Below, piece after piece: positions 27,581-37,774 of a stretch of 64,000 nt of DNA (positions within the stretch are counted from its first letter, which is position 1; every line of letters begins with the position of its first letter). The stretch comes from Caldalkalibacillus mannanilyticus JCM 10596 (GTDB lineage: Bacteria; Bacillota; Bacilli; Caldalkalibacillales; JCM-10596): contig NZ_BAMO01000023.1 of NCBI RefSeq assembly GCF_000615945.1, positions 1-64,000 on the forward strand. Direction: 5' to 3'. Below the pieces are notes generated by a model that saw nothing but the letters and a program-made list of their open reading frames with translations, did no database searches and was not told the DNA's origin. The position numbers and the translations under genes were made by a program.

Positions 27581-28957
27581 ATGAATTTAGATACAATAGC
27601 GGCAATTTCAACTCCTATGGGAGAAGGCGGGATCGCGATCATTCGGGTGAGTGGTGTTGAAGCCATCGGAGTTGTGGATAAGTTATTTAAAGGGAAAGAC
27701 AAATTATCCACTGTGGATAGTCATACGATCCATTATGGATATTTAATTGATCCACAGAGTGGACAAAAAATTGAAGAGGTGATGGTTTCTGTTTTAAGAG
27801 CACCCAGAACCTTTACTCGTGAAGATATTGCAGAGGTTAATTGTCACGGAGGAATTGTTTCTGTCAAGAGAGTGCTTCAATATATATTAGATGCGGGAGC
27901 GAGATTAGCAGAGCCAGGAGAATTTACGAAACGGGCGTTTTTAAATGGAAGGTTGGACCTTTCTCAAGCAGAGGCTGTTATTGATCTGATTCGTGCTAAG
28001 TCTGATAAAGCAATGAATATTGCCTTGCAGCAGGTAGAGGGAAGACTATCTAAGCTAATCACTAAATTACGACAAGATCTGATTGAAACCTTGGCTCACA
28101 TTGAGGTGACCATTGATTATCCTGAGCATGATGTAGAGGAATTTACGCATCAATTTCTGCTGGAGAAATGTACGACTGTTCGCCTTGAAATTGAGCGATT
28201 ATTACAAACTGCTGACCAAGGAAAAATATTACGTGAAGGGCTTTCTACCGCGATTATCGGCAGACCTAATGTGGGGAAATCATCCTTGTTGAATACCTTA
28301 GTTCATGAGTCCAAGGCAATCGTCACAGATATACCAGGTACGACTCGAGATGTGATTGAGGAGTATGTTACTGTTCGAGGCGTTCCATTGAAGCTGCTTG
28401 ATACAGCTGGAATTCGAGAAACGGAGGATGTTGTCGAAAAAATTGGTGTCGAAAAATCTCGAAAAGTGATTCATGAGGCAGACTTGGTGCTTTTGGTTCT
28501 CAATTATAATGAAGAATTGACAGAGGAAGATCGTCAGTTGATGTCATTGGTTCAAGAGAGAAAATCGATTATAATTGTGAATAAGACCGATTTAACGCAG
28601 AAAATAGACTTAGGAGAGGTAAAAGCCTTGGTCCCTGAAAAAACGATTATTACGACTTCTTTAAAAGAGGAAGAAGGCATCGAAGCATTAGAACAAGCCA
28701 TTGCTGATTTGTATTTTTCTGGTGGAATGGAATTAGGAGATATGACTTACGTCAGTAATGCCAGACACATTTACCTATTAAAACAGGCACAGCGTTCCAT
28801 TGAAGAAGCGATTGAAGGAATCTCGATGGGAGTTCCGATTGATGTTGCTCAAATTGATATACAGAAAACCTGGGAGCTGCTTGGCGAAATTATTGGAGAT
28901 GCGGTAAGTGAAAGTTTGATTGATCAATTGTTCTCACAGTTTTGTTTAGGAAAATAG
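27581..28957 (+). CDS. mnmE: tRNA modification GTPase MnmE
   Basis: A 458-residue GTPase that, with MnmG, installs (carboxymethyl)aminomethyl groups at wobble U34 of certain tRNAs. The N-terminal tetrahydrofolate-binding domain begins [22 protein letters not shown]. The inserted G domain has [12 protein letters not shown] (G1, about 226), DTAGIRET (G3) and NKTDL (G4). The C-terminal catalytic Cys is in FCLGK, the last five residues. It begins a mnmE-mnmG-rsmG cluster. Confidence 0.99.
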   Translation: MNLDTIAAISTPMGEGGIAIIRVSGVEAIGVVDKLFKGKDKLSTVDSHTIHYGYLIDPQSGQKIEEVMVSVLRAPRTFTREDIAEVNCHGGIVSVKRVLQYILDAGARLAEPGEFTKRAFLNGRLDLSQAEAVIDLIRAKSDKAMNIALQQVEGRLSKLITKLRQDLIETLAHIEVTIDYPEHDVEEFTHQFLLEKCTTVRLEIERLLQTADQGKILREGLSTAIIGRPNVGKSSLLNTLVHESKAIVTDIPGTTRDVIEEYVTVRGVPLKLLDTAGIRETEDVVEKIGVEKSRKVIHEADLVLLVLNYNEELTEEDRQLMSLVQERKSIIIVNKTDLTQKIDLGEVKALVPEKTIITTSLKEEEGIEALEQAIADLYFSGGMELGDMTYVSNARHIYLLKQAQRSIEEAIEGISMGVPIDVAQIDIQKTWELLGEIIGDAVSESLIDQLFSQFCLGK

Positions 28958-28991
28958 AAAGTAGACATGATGTGCATAAGGAGGAATGGGA

Positions 28992-30881
28992 ATGAGATAT
29001 CGTGGGGAAGAATTTGATTGCATCGTCATTGGAGCGGGGCATGCAGGGTGCGAAGCAGCGTTAGCAGCAGCAAGAATGGGCAGCTCGACATTGCTATTGA
29101 CCATTAATTTAGACGCTGTGGCTTATATGCCTTGTAATCCCTCAGTGGGTGGACCGGCTAAAGGGCATGTTGTACGTGAAATTGATGCTCTAGGTGGAGA
29201 AATGGGCAGGAATATTGATAAAACCTATATTCAAATCCGCCTATTAAATACCGGCAAGGGACCCGCTGTACAGGCTCTTCGTGCTCAAGCAGACAAGTTT
29301 CTGTACCAGCAAATGATGAAGGAAACCATTGAGAAGGAGCCTAACCTAACCTTGCGTCAGGCAATGGTGGAAGAGCTTATTGTAGAAGATGGGGTCTGTA
29401 AAGGGGTTGTGACAAAAACTGGAGCAGAATATGTTGCTAAGACAGTGGTTTTAACGACAGGAACCTATCTAAGAGGAAAAATCATATTAGGTGAGCTTGC
29501 TTATGAAAGCGGACCGAATAACCAGCAGCCTTCGATTCGTTTATCTCAGCATCTAGAGGAGCTTGGTTTTGACTTAGTTCGTTTTAAAACAGGTACTCCT
29601 CCTAGAGTTCATGCTGACAGTATTGATTATAGTCAAACAGAGATTCAGCCAGGGGATGATAAACCCTTAGCTTTCTCCTATGAAACGACTGATTTTCGGA
29701 CGAATGACCAGCTACCATGCTGGTTAACATACACAGGCGATGAAACACACCAAGTGATTAATCATAACCTTTCTCGTTCTCCTATGTATGGGGATTCTAA
29801 AACAATTGAAGGAACGGGACCGCGATATTGTCCTTCTATTGAAGATAAGATCGTTCGCTTTCATGATAAGCCAAGGCATCAGATCTTCTTAGAACCAGAG
29901 GGAAGGAGCACCTCAGAGGTTTATGTGCAAGGCTTGTCTACAAGCTTACCTGAGGATGTTCAATTGAAGATCCTACGCTCGATTAGTGGCTTAGAAAATT
30001 GCAGAATGATGCGTCCAGGCTATGCCATTGAATATGATGCAATTGTCCCCACTCAATTGTGGCCATCGCTGGAAACGAAACGAATTAAAAACCTATTTAC
30101 TGCTGGTCAAATTAATGGAACAAGTGGCTATGAAGAAGCAGCAGGTCAAGGCTTAATGGCAGGAATTAATGCCGCCCTCAAGGTTCAGGGGAAGGACCCA
30201 TTGATTCTAGATCGCTCTCAAGCCTATATAGGAGTATTAATTGATGACCTAGTGACGAAGGGAACGAGAGAGCCTTATCGTTTATTAACCTCTAGAGCTG
30301 AATATCGTTTATTACTACGGAACGATAATGCAGATCTACGCTTAACAGAGGTAGGGTATGAAATTGGTCTCATCAAAGAGGCGAGATATCAGAAGTTTGT
30401 AGAGAAGAAGAAATTCATTGAAGAAGAAATTGAACGCTTATCTCAGGTTAAAGCACGACCTGATGAAAAGACGCAAGAGATTCTTCGTTCTGTTGGTTCA
30501 AAGGAATTAAACAATGCCTACGATTTACTGACCTTGTTGCGCAGACCAGAGGTTACGTATAAAGAAATTGAAATGATCTCTCGTTCTGAAAAGGATTTAC
30601 CAAAGGAAGTCAAGGAACAGGTAGAAATACAGGTCAAATATGCAGGATATATTGATAAGCAGTTATTACAGGTAGAGAAACTAAAAAACATGGAAAACAA
30701 GAAGCTAGCTGAAGATCTTGATTATCACTCCATTTCTGGCTTAGCGAAGGAAGCACGTGAAAAATTGTCGATGGTGAAGCCGTTAAATATCGCTCAAGCC
30801 TCTCGTGTTTCTGGAGTTACACCTGCTGATATTTCCATCCTGCTTATTTACCTTGAGCAGATGAACAGAGTGAAAGTATAA
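28992..30881 (+). CDS. mnmG: tRNA uridine-5-carboxymethylaminomethyl synthesis enzyme MnmG
   Basis: FAD-dependent partner of MnmE, about 629 residues. The N-terminal dinucleotide fold is [20 protein letters not shown]. The family signature [22 protein letters not shown] and the Cys-containing [14 protein letters not shown] segment are present. Two ATGs are possible. The one at 28992 is seven bases after AAGGAGG, whereas the one at 28986 almost touches the ribosome site, so I prefer 28992. rsmG follows after 12 bases. Confidence 0.98.
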   Translation: MRYRGEEFDCIVIGAGHAGCEAALAAARMGSSTLLLTINLDAVAYMPCNPSVGGPAKGHVVREIDALGGEMGRNIDKTYIQIRLLNTGKGPAVQALRAQADKFLYQQMMKETIEKEPNLTLRQAMVEELIVEDGVCKGVVTKTGAEYVAKTVVLTTGTYLRGKIILGELAYESGPNNQQPSIRLSQHLEELGFDLVRFKTGTPPRVHADSIDYSQTEIQPGDDKPLAFSYETTDFRTNDQLPCWLTYTGDETHQVINHNLSRSPMYGDSKTIEGTGPRYCPSIEDKIVRFHDKPRHQIFLEPEGRSTSEVYVQGLSTSLPEDVQLKILRSISGLENCRMMRPGYAIEYDAIVPTQLWPSLETKRIKNLFTAGQINGTSGYEEAAGQGLMAGINAALKVQGKDPLILDRSQAYIGVLIDDLVTKGTREPYRLLTSRAEYRLLLRNDNADLRLTEVGYEIGLIKEARYQKFVEKKKFIEEEIERLSQVKARPDEKTQEILRSVGSKELNNAYDLLTLLRRPEVTYKEIEMISRSEKDLPKEVKEQVEIQVKYAGYIDKQLLQVEKLKNMENKKLAEDLDYHSISGLAKEAREKLSMVKPLNIAQASRVSGVTPADISILLIYLEQMNRVKV

Positions 30882-30893
30882 GGAGTCGTCGAG

Positions 30894-31610
30894 ATGAATA
30901 TTGAAGCTTTTCGTACCGGATTGAGTGAAAAAGGGATTATCCTTTCAGCAAAGCAATTAGATCAGTTTCAGCTTTACTTTTCTTTACTTGTAGAATGGAA
31001 CGAAAAAATGAATTTAACTGCGATCACGAGTCAAGAAGAAGTATATTTAAAACACTTTTTTGACTCGATCTCAGCAGCCTTTTATTTTGACTTTACACCT
31101 GACTATTCTATTGTAGATGTGGGGGCAGGAGCGGGATTCCCTAGTTTGCCCCTTAAAATTTGTTTTCCTCATTTAAAGGTTACCATTGTCGATTCCTTAA
31201 ATAAACGAATCCAATTCCTGCATCATCTTGCTGAACAATTAGGGCTTAAAAATACCCAGTTCTTTCACAGCAGAGCAGAGGAATTTGCTCAGCAAAAAGA
31301 GCATCGAGAGCAATATGATGTAGCGATGGCAAGAGCTGTCGCTCGCTTAAATATTTTAAGTGAGCTTTGTCTACCTCTTGTGAAGAAGGAAGGGCATTTT
31401 ATTGGAATGAAAGGTATGAAGGGGGAGGATGAGCTTTCTGAAGCCAAGAAGGCGATTCAAATCCTTGGTGGGAGCATTCAGAAAGTATCTACCTTTCAAT
31501 TACCTGAAGAGGAAGCTGACAGAACAATTATCGTCATTGATAAAATAAAGGAAAGCCCTAAAAAATATCCGAGAAAGCCTGGAATTCCAAATAAACAACC
31601 TATTGTATAG
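30894..31610 (+). CDS. rsmG: 16S rRNA (guanine-N7)-methyltransferase RsmG (GidB)
   Basis: A 238-residue SAM-dependent methyltransferase that modifies G527 of 16S rRNA. The SAM-binding motif is [16 protein letters not shown] (about 75-90). [10 protein letters not shown] and the later [10 protein letters not shown] are typical. Loss of this gene in other bacteria gives low-level streptomycin resistance. The tail after about residue 222 is basic and Pro-rich. It ends the mnmEG-rsmG unit at a terminator that contains a parS site. Confidence 0.98.
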   Translation: MNIEAFRTGLSEKGIILSAKQLDQFQLYFSLLVEWNEKMNLTAITSQEEVYLKHFFDSISAAFYFDFTPDYSIVDVGAGAGFPSLPLKICFPHLKVTIVDSLNKRIQFLHHLAEQLGLKNTQFFHSRAEEFAQQKEHREQYDVAMARAVARLNILSELCLPLVKKEGHFIGMKGMKGEDELSEAKKAIQILGGSIQKVSTFQLPEEEADRTIIVIDKIKESPKKYPRKPGIPNKQPIV

Positions 31611-31635
31611 ACTCTAGTAGAATAAGTTCTTTTAT

Positions 31636-31678
31636 TATAAAAAATAAAATGTTTCACGTGGAACATTTTATTTTTTTT
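31636..31678 (+). terminator. Terminator of the rsmG operon containing a parS site in its stem
   Basis: AATAAAATGTT on the left and AACATTTTATT on the right form an 11-bp stem, with the CACGTG-type core in the loop region and a run of eight T after it. The parS-like sequence occupies the top of the hairpin. Confidence 0.75.
31650..31665. other. parS: parS-like site upstream of noc
   Basis: TGTTTCACGTGGAACA matches the Bacillus parS consensus TGTTTCACGTGAAACA at 15 of 16 positions. ParB (Spo0J) nucleates on such sites near the origin. Confidence 0.85.
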
Positions 31679-31742
31679 GCAGGAAAATGTGTTAAAATGG
31701 AGAATGTTAATATGGAGTAATAGCATAGGTGGTGTAAGCCAT

Positions 31743-32570
31743 ATGAGAGAACAATTTTCTCGTTTTTTTGGTCTAGCTGTAGAAAAACACGAAGTTGAAG
31801 AGGTCAAGCATATTCCGGTTCAGAAGATCGTTGCCAACCGCTATCAGCCACGTACTATTTTTGATGATGAAAAAATAGATGAATTAGCCCAAACAATAAG
31901 AACACATGGAATTATTCAACCGATTGTTGTACGTGAAAGCGATAATGATCAATATGAAATTATTGCTGGGGAACGCCGTTGGAGGGCTTGTCGCAAGCTT
32001 GGTCTAGAGGAAATTCCCGCAATTATCCGGAATTTGAATGATACCCAATCTGCTTCTGTTGCCTTAATAGAAAACTTACAACGGGAAGGGCTAACATCAA
32101 TAGAAGAGGCTTATGCTTATCAGAAATTGATTGAATTACATGACTTAACTCAAGAAAGCTTAGCTCAGAGATTAGGGAAGGGGCAATCGACGGTTGCTAA
32201 CAAGCTAAGGCTTCTTCATTTGCCAGAAGAGTGTCATGATGCTTTAAGAAAGAGATTGATTACAGAGCGTCATGCTCGTGCTTTGTTGATATTGAAAGAA
32301 CCAGAGCTACAGAAAAGCTTCTTATTAGAAATTATTGAAAAAAATCTAAATGTAAAGCAAACAGAGGATAGAATAGAACAATTTTTTAATAAGAAAGAAG
32401 ATACCAAGAAGAAACAAGTAAGAAAAGCTTTTTCAAGAGATATGAGGATTGCGATGAATACCATTCGTCAATCCATTGATATGGTAGTCAAAAGCGGCTT
32501 GCATATTGAAACAGATGAAAAAGACCATGAAGATTATTATGAATTTACGATTAAAGTACCTAAAAAGTAA
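31743..32570 (+). CDS. noc: Nucleoid occlusion protein Noc
   Basis: A 275-residue ParB-family protein. Noc binds chromosomal NBS sites and the membrane and keeps the division septum off the nucleoid. The ParB-type CTPase/nuclease-like domain has the [10 protein letters not shown] (GERR) motif, followed by the KorB helix-turn-helix around [23 protein letters not shown]. The N-terminus [11 protein letters not shown] is the amphipathic membrane-targeting helix of Noc and distinguishes it from Spo0J. A longer frame begins at 31677, but the ATG at 31743 gives this conserved start. It is adjacent to parA-parB. Confidence 0.95.
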   Translation: MREQFSRFFGLAVEKHEVEEVKHIPVQKIVANRYQPRTIFDDEKIDELAQTIRTHGIIQPIVVRESDNDQYEIIAGERRWRACRKLGLEEIPAIIRNLNDTQSASVALIENLQREGLTSIEEAYAYQKLIELHDLTQESLAQRLGKGQSTVANKLRLLHLPEECHDALRKRLITERHARALLILKEPELQKSFLLEIIEKNLNVKQTEDRIEQFFNKKEDTKKKQVRKAFSRDMRIAMNTIRQSIDMVVKSGLHIETDEKDHEDYYEFTIKVPKK

Positions 32571-32574
32571 GACG

Positions 32575-32594
32575 ATGGCGGCTTAGGCCGCCAT
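32575..32594 (+). terminator. GC-rich hairpin after noc
   Basis: ATGGCGGC and GCCGCCAT form a perfect 8-bp stem with a TTAG loop directly after the noc stop. The following TGTTTG has few T, so it may terminate poorly and allow some read-through into parA. Confidence 0.6.
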
Positions 32595-32648
32595 TGTTTG
32601 CGCTAATCTACATCAAGAAGAACCTGAATATAATGAGGTGAAATAATA

Positions 32649-33410
32649 ATGGGAAAGATTATTGCTATAGCTAATCAAAAGGGTGGTGTTGGAAAGACAA
32701 CCTCTTCCATTAACTTAGGAGCTAGCTTAGCAACATTAGGAAAGAAAGTATTGTTAGTCGATATTGATCCCCAAGGAAATACCACAAGTGGAATAGGTGT
32801 AAATAAAGCAGATGCTCCCTATTGTATCTATGATGTTTTAATTAATGAAGTAAGTCCCAAAGATGCAACGATTCAAACAAGTATTGAAGGACTCTCTATT
32901 ATTCCAGCTACAATTCAACTTGCGGGTGCAGAAATTGAGTTAGTCCCCACCATTTCACGAGAGATACGCTTGAAAAAAGCCTTACAAACAGTCAGCGATG
33001 GATATGATTTTGTCTTAATAGATTGTCCTCCTTCATTAGGAATCTTAACCATTAACTCCTTAACAGCTGCTGATTCAGTATTAATTCCCATACAATGCGA
33101 ATATTATGCCTTAGAAGGACTTAGTCAGTTATTAAATACGATCCGTCTTGTCCAAAAGCATCTCAATACAAATTTGCTGATCGAAGGTGTTTTATTGACG
33201 ATGCTGGATGCCAGAACGAACTTAGGGATTCAAGTCATTGAAGAGGTGAAGAAATACTTTCAGGATAAAGTATACCAAACCATTATTCCACGAAATGTGA
33301 GATTAAGTGAAGCTCCCAGTCATGGACAATCGATCATTTCTTATGATCCTAGATCAAAAGGAGCTGAGGTATACCTAGAATTGGCTAAGGAAGTGATTAG
33401 TCATGTCTAA
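32649..33410 (+). CDS. parA: Chromosome partitioning ATPase ParA (Soj)
   Basis: A 253-residue deviant-Walker ParA ATPase that works with ParB in origin segregation and regulates DnaA. The deviant Walker A motif is NQKGGVGKTTSS (9-20). Walker B is VLIDCPPSLG near 118, and RTNLGIQVIEEVKKYF is a family block. It overlaps parB by eight bases, so the two are translationally coupled. Confidence 0.98.
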   Translation: MGKIIAIANQKGGVGKTTSSINLGASLATLGKKVLLVDIDPQGNTTSGIGVNKADAPYCIYDVLINEVSPKDATIQTSIEGLSIIPATIQLAGAEIELVPTISREIRLKKALQTVSDGYDFVLIDCPPSLGILTINSLTAADSVLIPIQCEYYALEGLSQLLNTIRLVQKHLNTNLLIEGVLLTMLDARTNLGIQVIEEVKKYFQDKVYQTIIPRNVRLSEAPSHGQSIISYDPRSKGAEVYLELAKEVISHV

Positions 33411-34254
33411 ACGTTTAGGAAGAGGATTAGATGCCCTATTTCCTTCGTTAGAAATTACGGAAGACGAGAAAATCATTCAAATTAACCTGACAGAAATCAG
33501 ACCCAACCCCTATCAACCACGGAAAGAATTTGCTGCTGATGCCATTGAAGAATTAAAGCAATCAATTTTAGAGCATGGCGTGATTCAACCTATTATAGTT
33601 AAGAAAAGTATCAAAGGGTATGAAATTATTGCAGGGGAGAGGCGCTTTAGAGCCTCCAAGGAAGCCAATTTAAAAACGATTCCAGCGGTTGTCAAAGACC
33701 TAACAGAAAATCAAGTGATGGAGATTGCTTTAATTGAGAATATTCAACGCGAAGACTTGAATGCCATTGAAGTAGCGGTTGCCTATCATAAATTAATGGA
33801 TCGTTTTAAATTAACTCAGGATGAATTGGCTCAGAAGGTAGGAAAAAGTCGTCCTCATGTCGCCAATATCTTGAGATTACTACAGCTACCTGAGAATGTT
33901 CAGGAATATGTTTCACGTGGAACATTGTCAATGGGACATGCTAGGGCACTGTTAGGAATTAAAGATCGAAAAAAATTATTACTGCTAGCTAAGAAGTGCA
34001 TTGATGAAGGACTTAGTGTTCGTCAGCTTGAGCTCACAATACAAAAATTAGAAAATGTTTCACGTGAAACAAAAAAATTAAAATCTAAAAATCCAGCAGA
34101 TGTATTTATTACCCGTTATGAGGATAGATTAAAAAGCTCGTTAGGAACCTCTGTGAAAATCAAAAAGGGAGAAAAGAAGGGGAAAATCGAAATAGACTTC
34201 TTTTCTGATGAAGATTTAGAACGGATTATTGAACTGTTAAATAGAGAATCATAA
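33403..34254 (+). CDS. parB: Chromosome partitioning protein ParB (Spo0J)
   Basis: A 283-residue CTP-dependent DNA clamp that loads at parS and recruits SMC. It has the N-terminal RLGRGLDALFP ParA-stimulating peptide, the GERRFRA CTP-binding motif (about 78), a helix-turn-helix around TQDELAQKVGKSRPHVANILRLL, and a C-terminal dimerisation domain. Two parS sites lie inside its own reading frame (33909 and 34056), as in B. subtilis. A hairpin terminator follows. Confidence 0.98.
   Translation: MSKRLGRGLDALFPSLEITEDEKIIQINLTEIRPNPYQPRKEFAADAIEELKQSILEHGVIQPIIVKKSIKGYEIIAGERRFRASKEANLKTIPAVVKDLTENQVMEIALIENIQREDLNAIEVAVAYHKLMDRFKLTQDELAQKVGKSRPHVANILRLLQLPENVQEYVSRGTLSMGHARALLGIKDRKKLLLLAKKCIDEGLSVRQLELTIQKLENVSRETKKLKSKNPADVFITRYEDRLKSSLGTSVKIKKGEKKGKIEIDFFSDEDLERIIELLNRES
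33909..33924. other. parS: parS-like site inside parB (15/16)
   Basis: TGTTTCACGTGGAACA has one mismatch to the consensus and is identical to the site upstream of noc. Confidence 0.85.
34056..34071. other. parS: Perfect parS site inside parB
   Basis: TGTTTCACGTGAAACA is an exact match to the 16-bp parS consensus, a perfect palindrome. Confidence 0.95.
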
Positions 34255-34295
34255 AGGATATCAGCTTAAGGATCTAAGGATAAGCGAAAAAATAG

Positions 34296-34354
34296 AAAAA
34301 CACTGCCTACTCTTTTATCATGATTAATGATAGAAGTGGTAGGGAGTGTTTTTT
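34296..34354 (+). terminator. Terminator of the noc-parA-parB region
   Basis: A long hairpin: AAAAACACT with AGTGTTTTTT outside, CCTAC/GTAGG and TATCAT/ATGATA inside, ending in six T. Confidence 0.85.
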
Positions 34355-34377
34355 CAGAAAATAGGTGATGAATAGGT

Positions 34378-35535
34378 ATGATCTATTTTGATAATGCTGC
34401 TTCTACATGGCCAAAGCCTGAAGGGGTAGGAGAGGCAATGCTGGAAGCTGTAAAGGAGTATGGAGCTAATCCAGGTAGAGGAGGGCATCAGCTTTCCTTA
34501 AAAGCAAGTCGTGTTGTTTTTCAAACAAGAGCGGCACTAGCCAAACTATTTGGAATTAAGGACCCGACCAATATCGTGTTCTTTTCCAATGCCACTGTAG
34601 CTTTAAATCAGGTGATTAAGGGCTTTAGGTGGCAAGAGGGAGATCATGTTATTTCTACAACGTATGAGCATAATTCTGTCCGACGTCCGCTGGAGTTTAT
34701 TCATAGGGAGTATGGTGTGCAAGTAAGCTATATAGAACCAGATCATAATGGTCATATTCCGTTAGATGAAGTAGAAAAGCTCATTCATAGCAAGACCAAA
34801 TTAATAGTCTGTACTCATGTGTCTAATTTAACTGGGAGCATCCTGCCTGTAACAGAGATAGGACATTTAGCTAAGCAACATCAAGTCCCATTTCTAGTGG
34901 ATGCCTCACAGTCAGCAGGGAGCATCCCCATTCATATCTCAGAAATGAATATTGATTTATTAGCCTTTCCAGGGCATAAAGGATTGTATGGGCCTCAAGG
35001 AACAGGAGGACTTTATATCTCCCCAGACATTGATCTCCTTCCTCTGGTTCATGGTGGGACAGGAAGTCAATCCGAATCTATTGACCAACCTACTGTTCGA
35101 CCAGATCGCTACGAATCAGGTACGGTCAATACGCCCGGAATTGCAGGATGGAAGGCAGGCTTAGATTTTGTCATGCAAGAAGGAATCGATACGATATGGG
35201 AGCATGAACGAAGCTTAACGCAGTATGCCCTTCAGGAGCTTAAAAAAATAGAACAAGTGATTATCTATGGTCCTGATGAGGAAGTGGAGAGAGCGCCAGT
35301 CATTCCTATTAATATTAAAGGAATGGATGCACAAGAGTGCTCCTTTATCCTTGATCAGCATTTTGGTATTGCGACGAGGGCAGGGATGCATTGTACTCCG
35401 CTTGGGCATCAAGCCATTCAGACCATTGAATCAGGTGCGGTTCGAATCAGTTTTGGCTACTTTAATACCTTAGAAGAAATTGATCAGTTGATTGTTGCCG
35501 TAAAAGAGATTAGTAAAAGCGTAGCAACGACATAA
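34378..35535 (+). CDS. Class V aminotransferase, cysteine-desulfurase-like (EF2568 type)
   Basis: A 385-residue PLP enzyme of the class V/cysteine desulfurase family. The PLP lysine lies in FPGHKGLYGPQGTGG (about K201) and the catalytic-loop cysteine in RAGMHCTPLGH (about C340). The N-terminus MIYFDNAASTWPKPEGV and GANPGRGGH match the TIGR01977-type subgroup, first noted in orphan-selD loci of Enterococcus. The natural reaction of that subgroup is not established. It lies alone between the parB terminator and a DUF554 gene. A DUF3343 gene, another member of that selenium-associated set, is 4 kb downstream. Confidence 0.88.
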   Translation: MIYFDNAASTWPKPEGVGEAMLEAVKEYGANPGRGGHQLSLKASRVVFQTRAALAKLFGIKDPTNIVFFSNATVALNQVIKGFRWQEGDHVISTTYEHNSVRRPLEFIHREYGVQVSYIEPDHNGHIPLDEVEKLIHSKTKLIVCTHVSNLTGSILPVTEIGHLAKQHQVPFLVDASQSAGSIPIHISEMNIDLLAFPGHKGLYGPQGTGGLYISPDIDLLPLVHGGTGSQSESIDQPTVRPDRYESGTVNTPGIAGWKAGLDFVMQEGIDTIWEHERSLTQYALQELKKIEQVIIYGPDEEVERAPVIPINIKGMDAQECSFILDQHFGIATRAGMHCTPLGHQAIQTIESGAVRISFGYFNTLEEIDQLIVAVKEISKSVATT

Positions 35536-35567
35536 AATCATAGAGAGTAAAGAGGAGAAATCATAGC

Positions 35568-36290
35568 ATGGTGCTAGCAGGGGTTATTGTCAATACAATC
35601 GCTATTATTGTTGGAGGTTTATTAGGACAAGTTTTCACCAATATTAAGCAAGAAACGAAAGATACGATTATGAAAGCCATTGCTGTAGCGATCCTTGTCT
35701 TGGGATTGAATATGGCGCTGAAGGGTGTACAGAGTGAATACTTTTTAATTGTTCTATTTAGCCTTGTCCTAGGTGGGGTATGGGGAGAATGGGCTGAATT
35801 AGAGAAGAAGTTAGAGAAATTAGGACAGTGGATTGAAAGCAAGGTAGGGAAGAAGAAAAAAGGAAATATAGCCAAAGCCTTTGTCACCACCACATTGATT
35901 TATTGTATAGGAGCGATGGCAGTGATTGGTGCACTCGATAGTGGTTTGAGAATGGATCATAATGTGTTGTATACCAAATCATTTCTAGATGGCTTTACCG
36001 CGATCATCTTTTCTTCCACGCTTGGCATCGGTGTTGTCTTTTCCGCCATTCCCGTTTTCTTGTATCAGGGAATCATGGCTCTTGGTGCAACCTACATAAA
36101 TCAGTTTGTTGAACCTCAATTAATCGAAAGAATCATAGAGGATATTACGGCAACAGGTGGGATTCTGATTGTAGGAATTGCCTTAAATATGCTAGAAGTG
36201 ACGAAGCTAAAAGTAGGAAATCTGCTTCCTTCCTTATTGGTTGCTGTTCTATTAACTGCTGCTGTGTACTATATTCAGCTTATGTTATAA
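35568..36290 (+). CDS. DUF554 family membrane protein
   Basis: A 240-residue polytopic membrane protein of the DUF554 (YqgA-like) family, with about seven hydrophobic segments. The opening AGVIVNTIAIIVGGLLGQ and the central DGFTAIIFSSTLGIGVVFSA are typical. It is often annotated as a possible transporter, but its function is not known. It probably shares a transcript with the upstream aminotransferase (32-base gap). A very long hairpin follows. Confidence 0.88.
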   Translation: MVLAGVIVNTIAIIVGGLLGQVFTNIKQETKDTIMKAIAVAILVLGLNMALKGVQSEYFLIVLFSLVLGGVWGEWAELEKKLEKLGQWIESKVGKKKKGNIAKAFVTTTLIYCIGAMAVIGALDSGLRMDHNVLYTKSFLDGFTAIIFSSTLGIGVVFSAIPVFLYQGIMALGATYINQFVEPQLIERIIEDITATGGILIVGIALNMLEVTKLKVGNLLPSLLVAVLLTAAVYYIQLML

Positions 36291-36348
36291 AAAACAAGTA
36301 ATAAAGGATAAATGATTAGACCATTAGATCAAATGATAAAAATAAAGC

Positions 36349-36424
36349 AAAAAAGACCTGGATTTCACAAAAGATGAGGGGAGGAGAGTGCTCCTGTTCA
36401 TCAAGTGAAACCAGGTCTTTTTTT
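36349..36424. terminator. Very long bidirectional terminator hairpin
   Basis: AAAAAAGACCTGG pairs with CCAGGTCTTTTTTT. Inside are TTTCAC/GTGAAA, GATGA/TCATC and AGGAG/CTCCT, giving a nearly continuous 76-nt stem-loop between two convergent genes. Confidence 0.9.
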
Positions 36425-36440
36425 AGAGAAGGGAAAGGAG

Positions 36441-37634
36441 CTACCTTTTGACCGCCATTTCCTCTTTCAATACTTCAGTAAGGATGTGGATTCCTTCCTT
36501 GATCTTTTCTGGAGTAGAATGGCTAAAGTTAAGGCGTAAGGTATGCTGTTCAGGATCATTCACATAGAAGGGGGCTCCTGGAACAAAAGCGACTCCTTTT
36601 TGTACAGCAATGGCAAGTAAATCTGTTGTGTTGATAGATGGGTGAAGCTCCAACCAGAAGAACATGCCTCCTTGAGGAGTAGCGAAGCGCAGGTCCTCAA
36701 TATCCGCTTCTAACAGGAGTTGATTCATGATTTGCATCCTCTGCTGATACTCATCTCTTATCACTTGAATATGTTGATCTAATTCAAAGTCACGCAATAA
36801 GAAATACAGAGCGTGCTGAGAGAGCGAATTGGAATGGAGAACGGCTGCTTGTTTAAATTGTGCCATCATTTTAATGATCTCCAAGGGTCCTGTGATCCAT
36901 CCTGTACGTACAGCGGGAGCTACTGTCTTAGAGAACGTACTGGTATAGAGGACTGTGGAACCTTCAGTATCATAGGCAGCTATAGGGTAAATTTGCTCAT
37001 CAGTAAATTGTATTTCACCATAAGGATCATCCTCAAGGATAACAATATGATGTCTTTGGGCTACTTCTAACACAGCTTTACGTCTAGCTTCCGACCAGAC
37101 TTTCCCGACTGGGTTAGAGAAGGTAGGTACAACATAAATACACTTTGGTTGGTATTGCTTAATTTTCTGTTCAAGATCTTCAGGAAACATTCCATTTTCG
37201 TCTGAGAGGACAGGAATAATCCTTGCCTCGTAAGAACCAAATACTTGATTAGCTGCTAAATAGGTAGGGTTTTCAGTTAAGACAACATCCCCAGCATCAA
37301 GCATGGTACGAGCAAAAAGGTCAATGGCTTGTTGAGATCCTGTTGTAATGAGCAGGTTATCAACATGTGTATAAATCTTTTTCTTCCTTTCTAAGCGAGC
37401 TACAATCTGTTCTCGTAAGGGGATATAGCCCTCCGTCAGACCGTATTGCAGAGATTTTGCTCCGGATAGAAAAGCTTTATCAAAGGACTCCTTAATCACC
37501 TCTACAGGAAAAAAATCCTCAGAAGGTAACCCTCCTGCAAAAGAAATGATGTTACCCTTGTCAATAATTTTAAGTATGTCACGAACAGCAGAAGATGTAA
37601 TATTTCGAGATCTTTTAGCAAATGAATACGGCAC
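36441..37634 (-). CDS. PLP-dependent aminotransferase (class I/II, MocR/LysN-like without HTH)
   Basis: A 397-residue fold-type I aminotransferase, related to 2-aminoadipate/aromatic aminotransferases of the LysN/ARO8 group. The N-terminus FAKRSRNITSSAVRDILKI, the ISFAGGLPSEDFFP block, the ILEDDPYGEIQF segment and the PLP lysine in YTSTFSKTVAPAVRTGW (about K239) are visible. There is no N-terminal helix-turn-helix, so it is an enzyme and not a MocR regulator. Translation appears to start with GTG after AGTAGGG. It lies on the minus strand, convergent with DUF554. Substrate specificity cannot be set from sequence. Confidence 0.9.
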   Translation of the reverse strand: MPYSFAKRSRNITSSAVRDILKIIDKGNIISFAGGLPSEDFFPVEVIKESFDKAFLSGAKSLQYGLTEGYIPLREQIVARLERKKKIYTHVDNLLITTGSQQAIDLFARTMLDAGDVVLTENPTYLAANQVFGSYEARIIPVLSDENGMFPEDLEQKIKQYQPKCIYVVPTFSNPVGKVWSEARRKAVLEVAQRHHIVILEDDPYGEIQFTDEQIYPIAAYDTEGSTVLYTSTFSKTVAPAVRTGWITGPLEIIKMMAQFKQAAVLHSNSLSQHALYFLLRDFELDQHIQVIRDEYQQRMQIMNQLLLEADIEDLRFATPQGGMFFWLELHPSINTTDLLAIAVQKGVAFVPGAPFYVNDPEQHTLRLNFSHSTPEKIKEGIHILTEVLKEEMAVKR

Positions 37635-37715
37635 GGTTTCCCTACTCCTTTATTTGATTATTCTGAATATTTTATCTGACAAATGACGAAAAATTAGTAA
37701 TGTAATGAATATAAC

Positions 37716-37744
37716 AAAAAAGCAAGGTTTGTCTTGCTTTTTTT
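37716..37744. terminator. Terminator downstream of yyaC
   Basis: AAAAAAGCAAG pairs with CTTGCTTTTTTT around a short loop. On the minus strand it follows yyaC, and its symmetry suggests function in both directions. Confidence 0.8.
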
Positions 37745-37774
37745 GAGATTTTTTATGAGTATTTTCACTAATCA

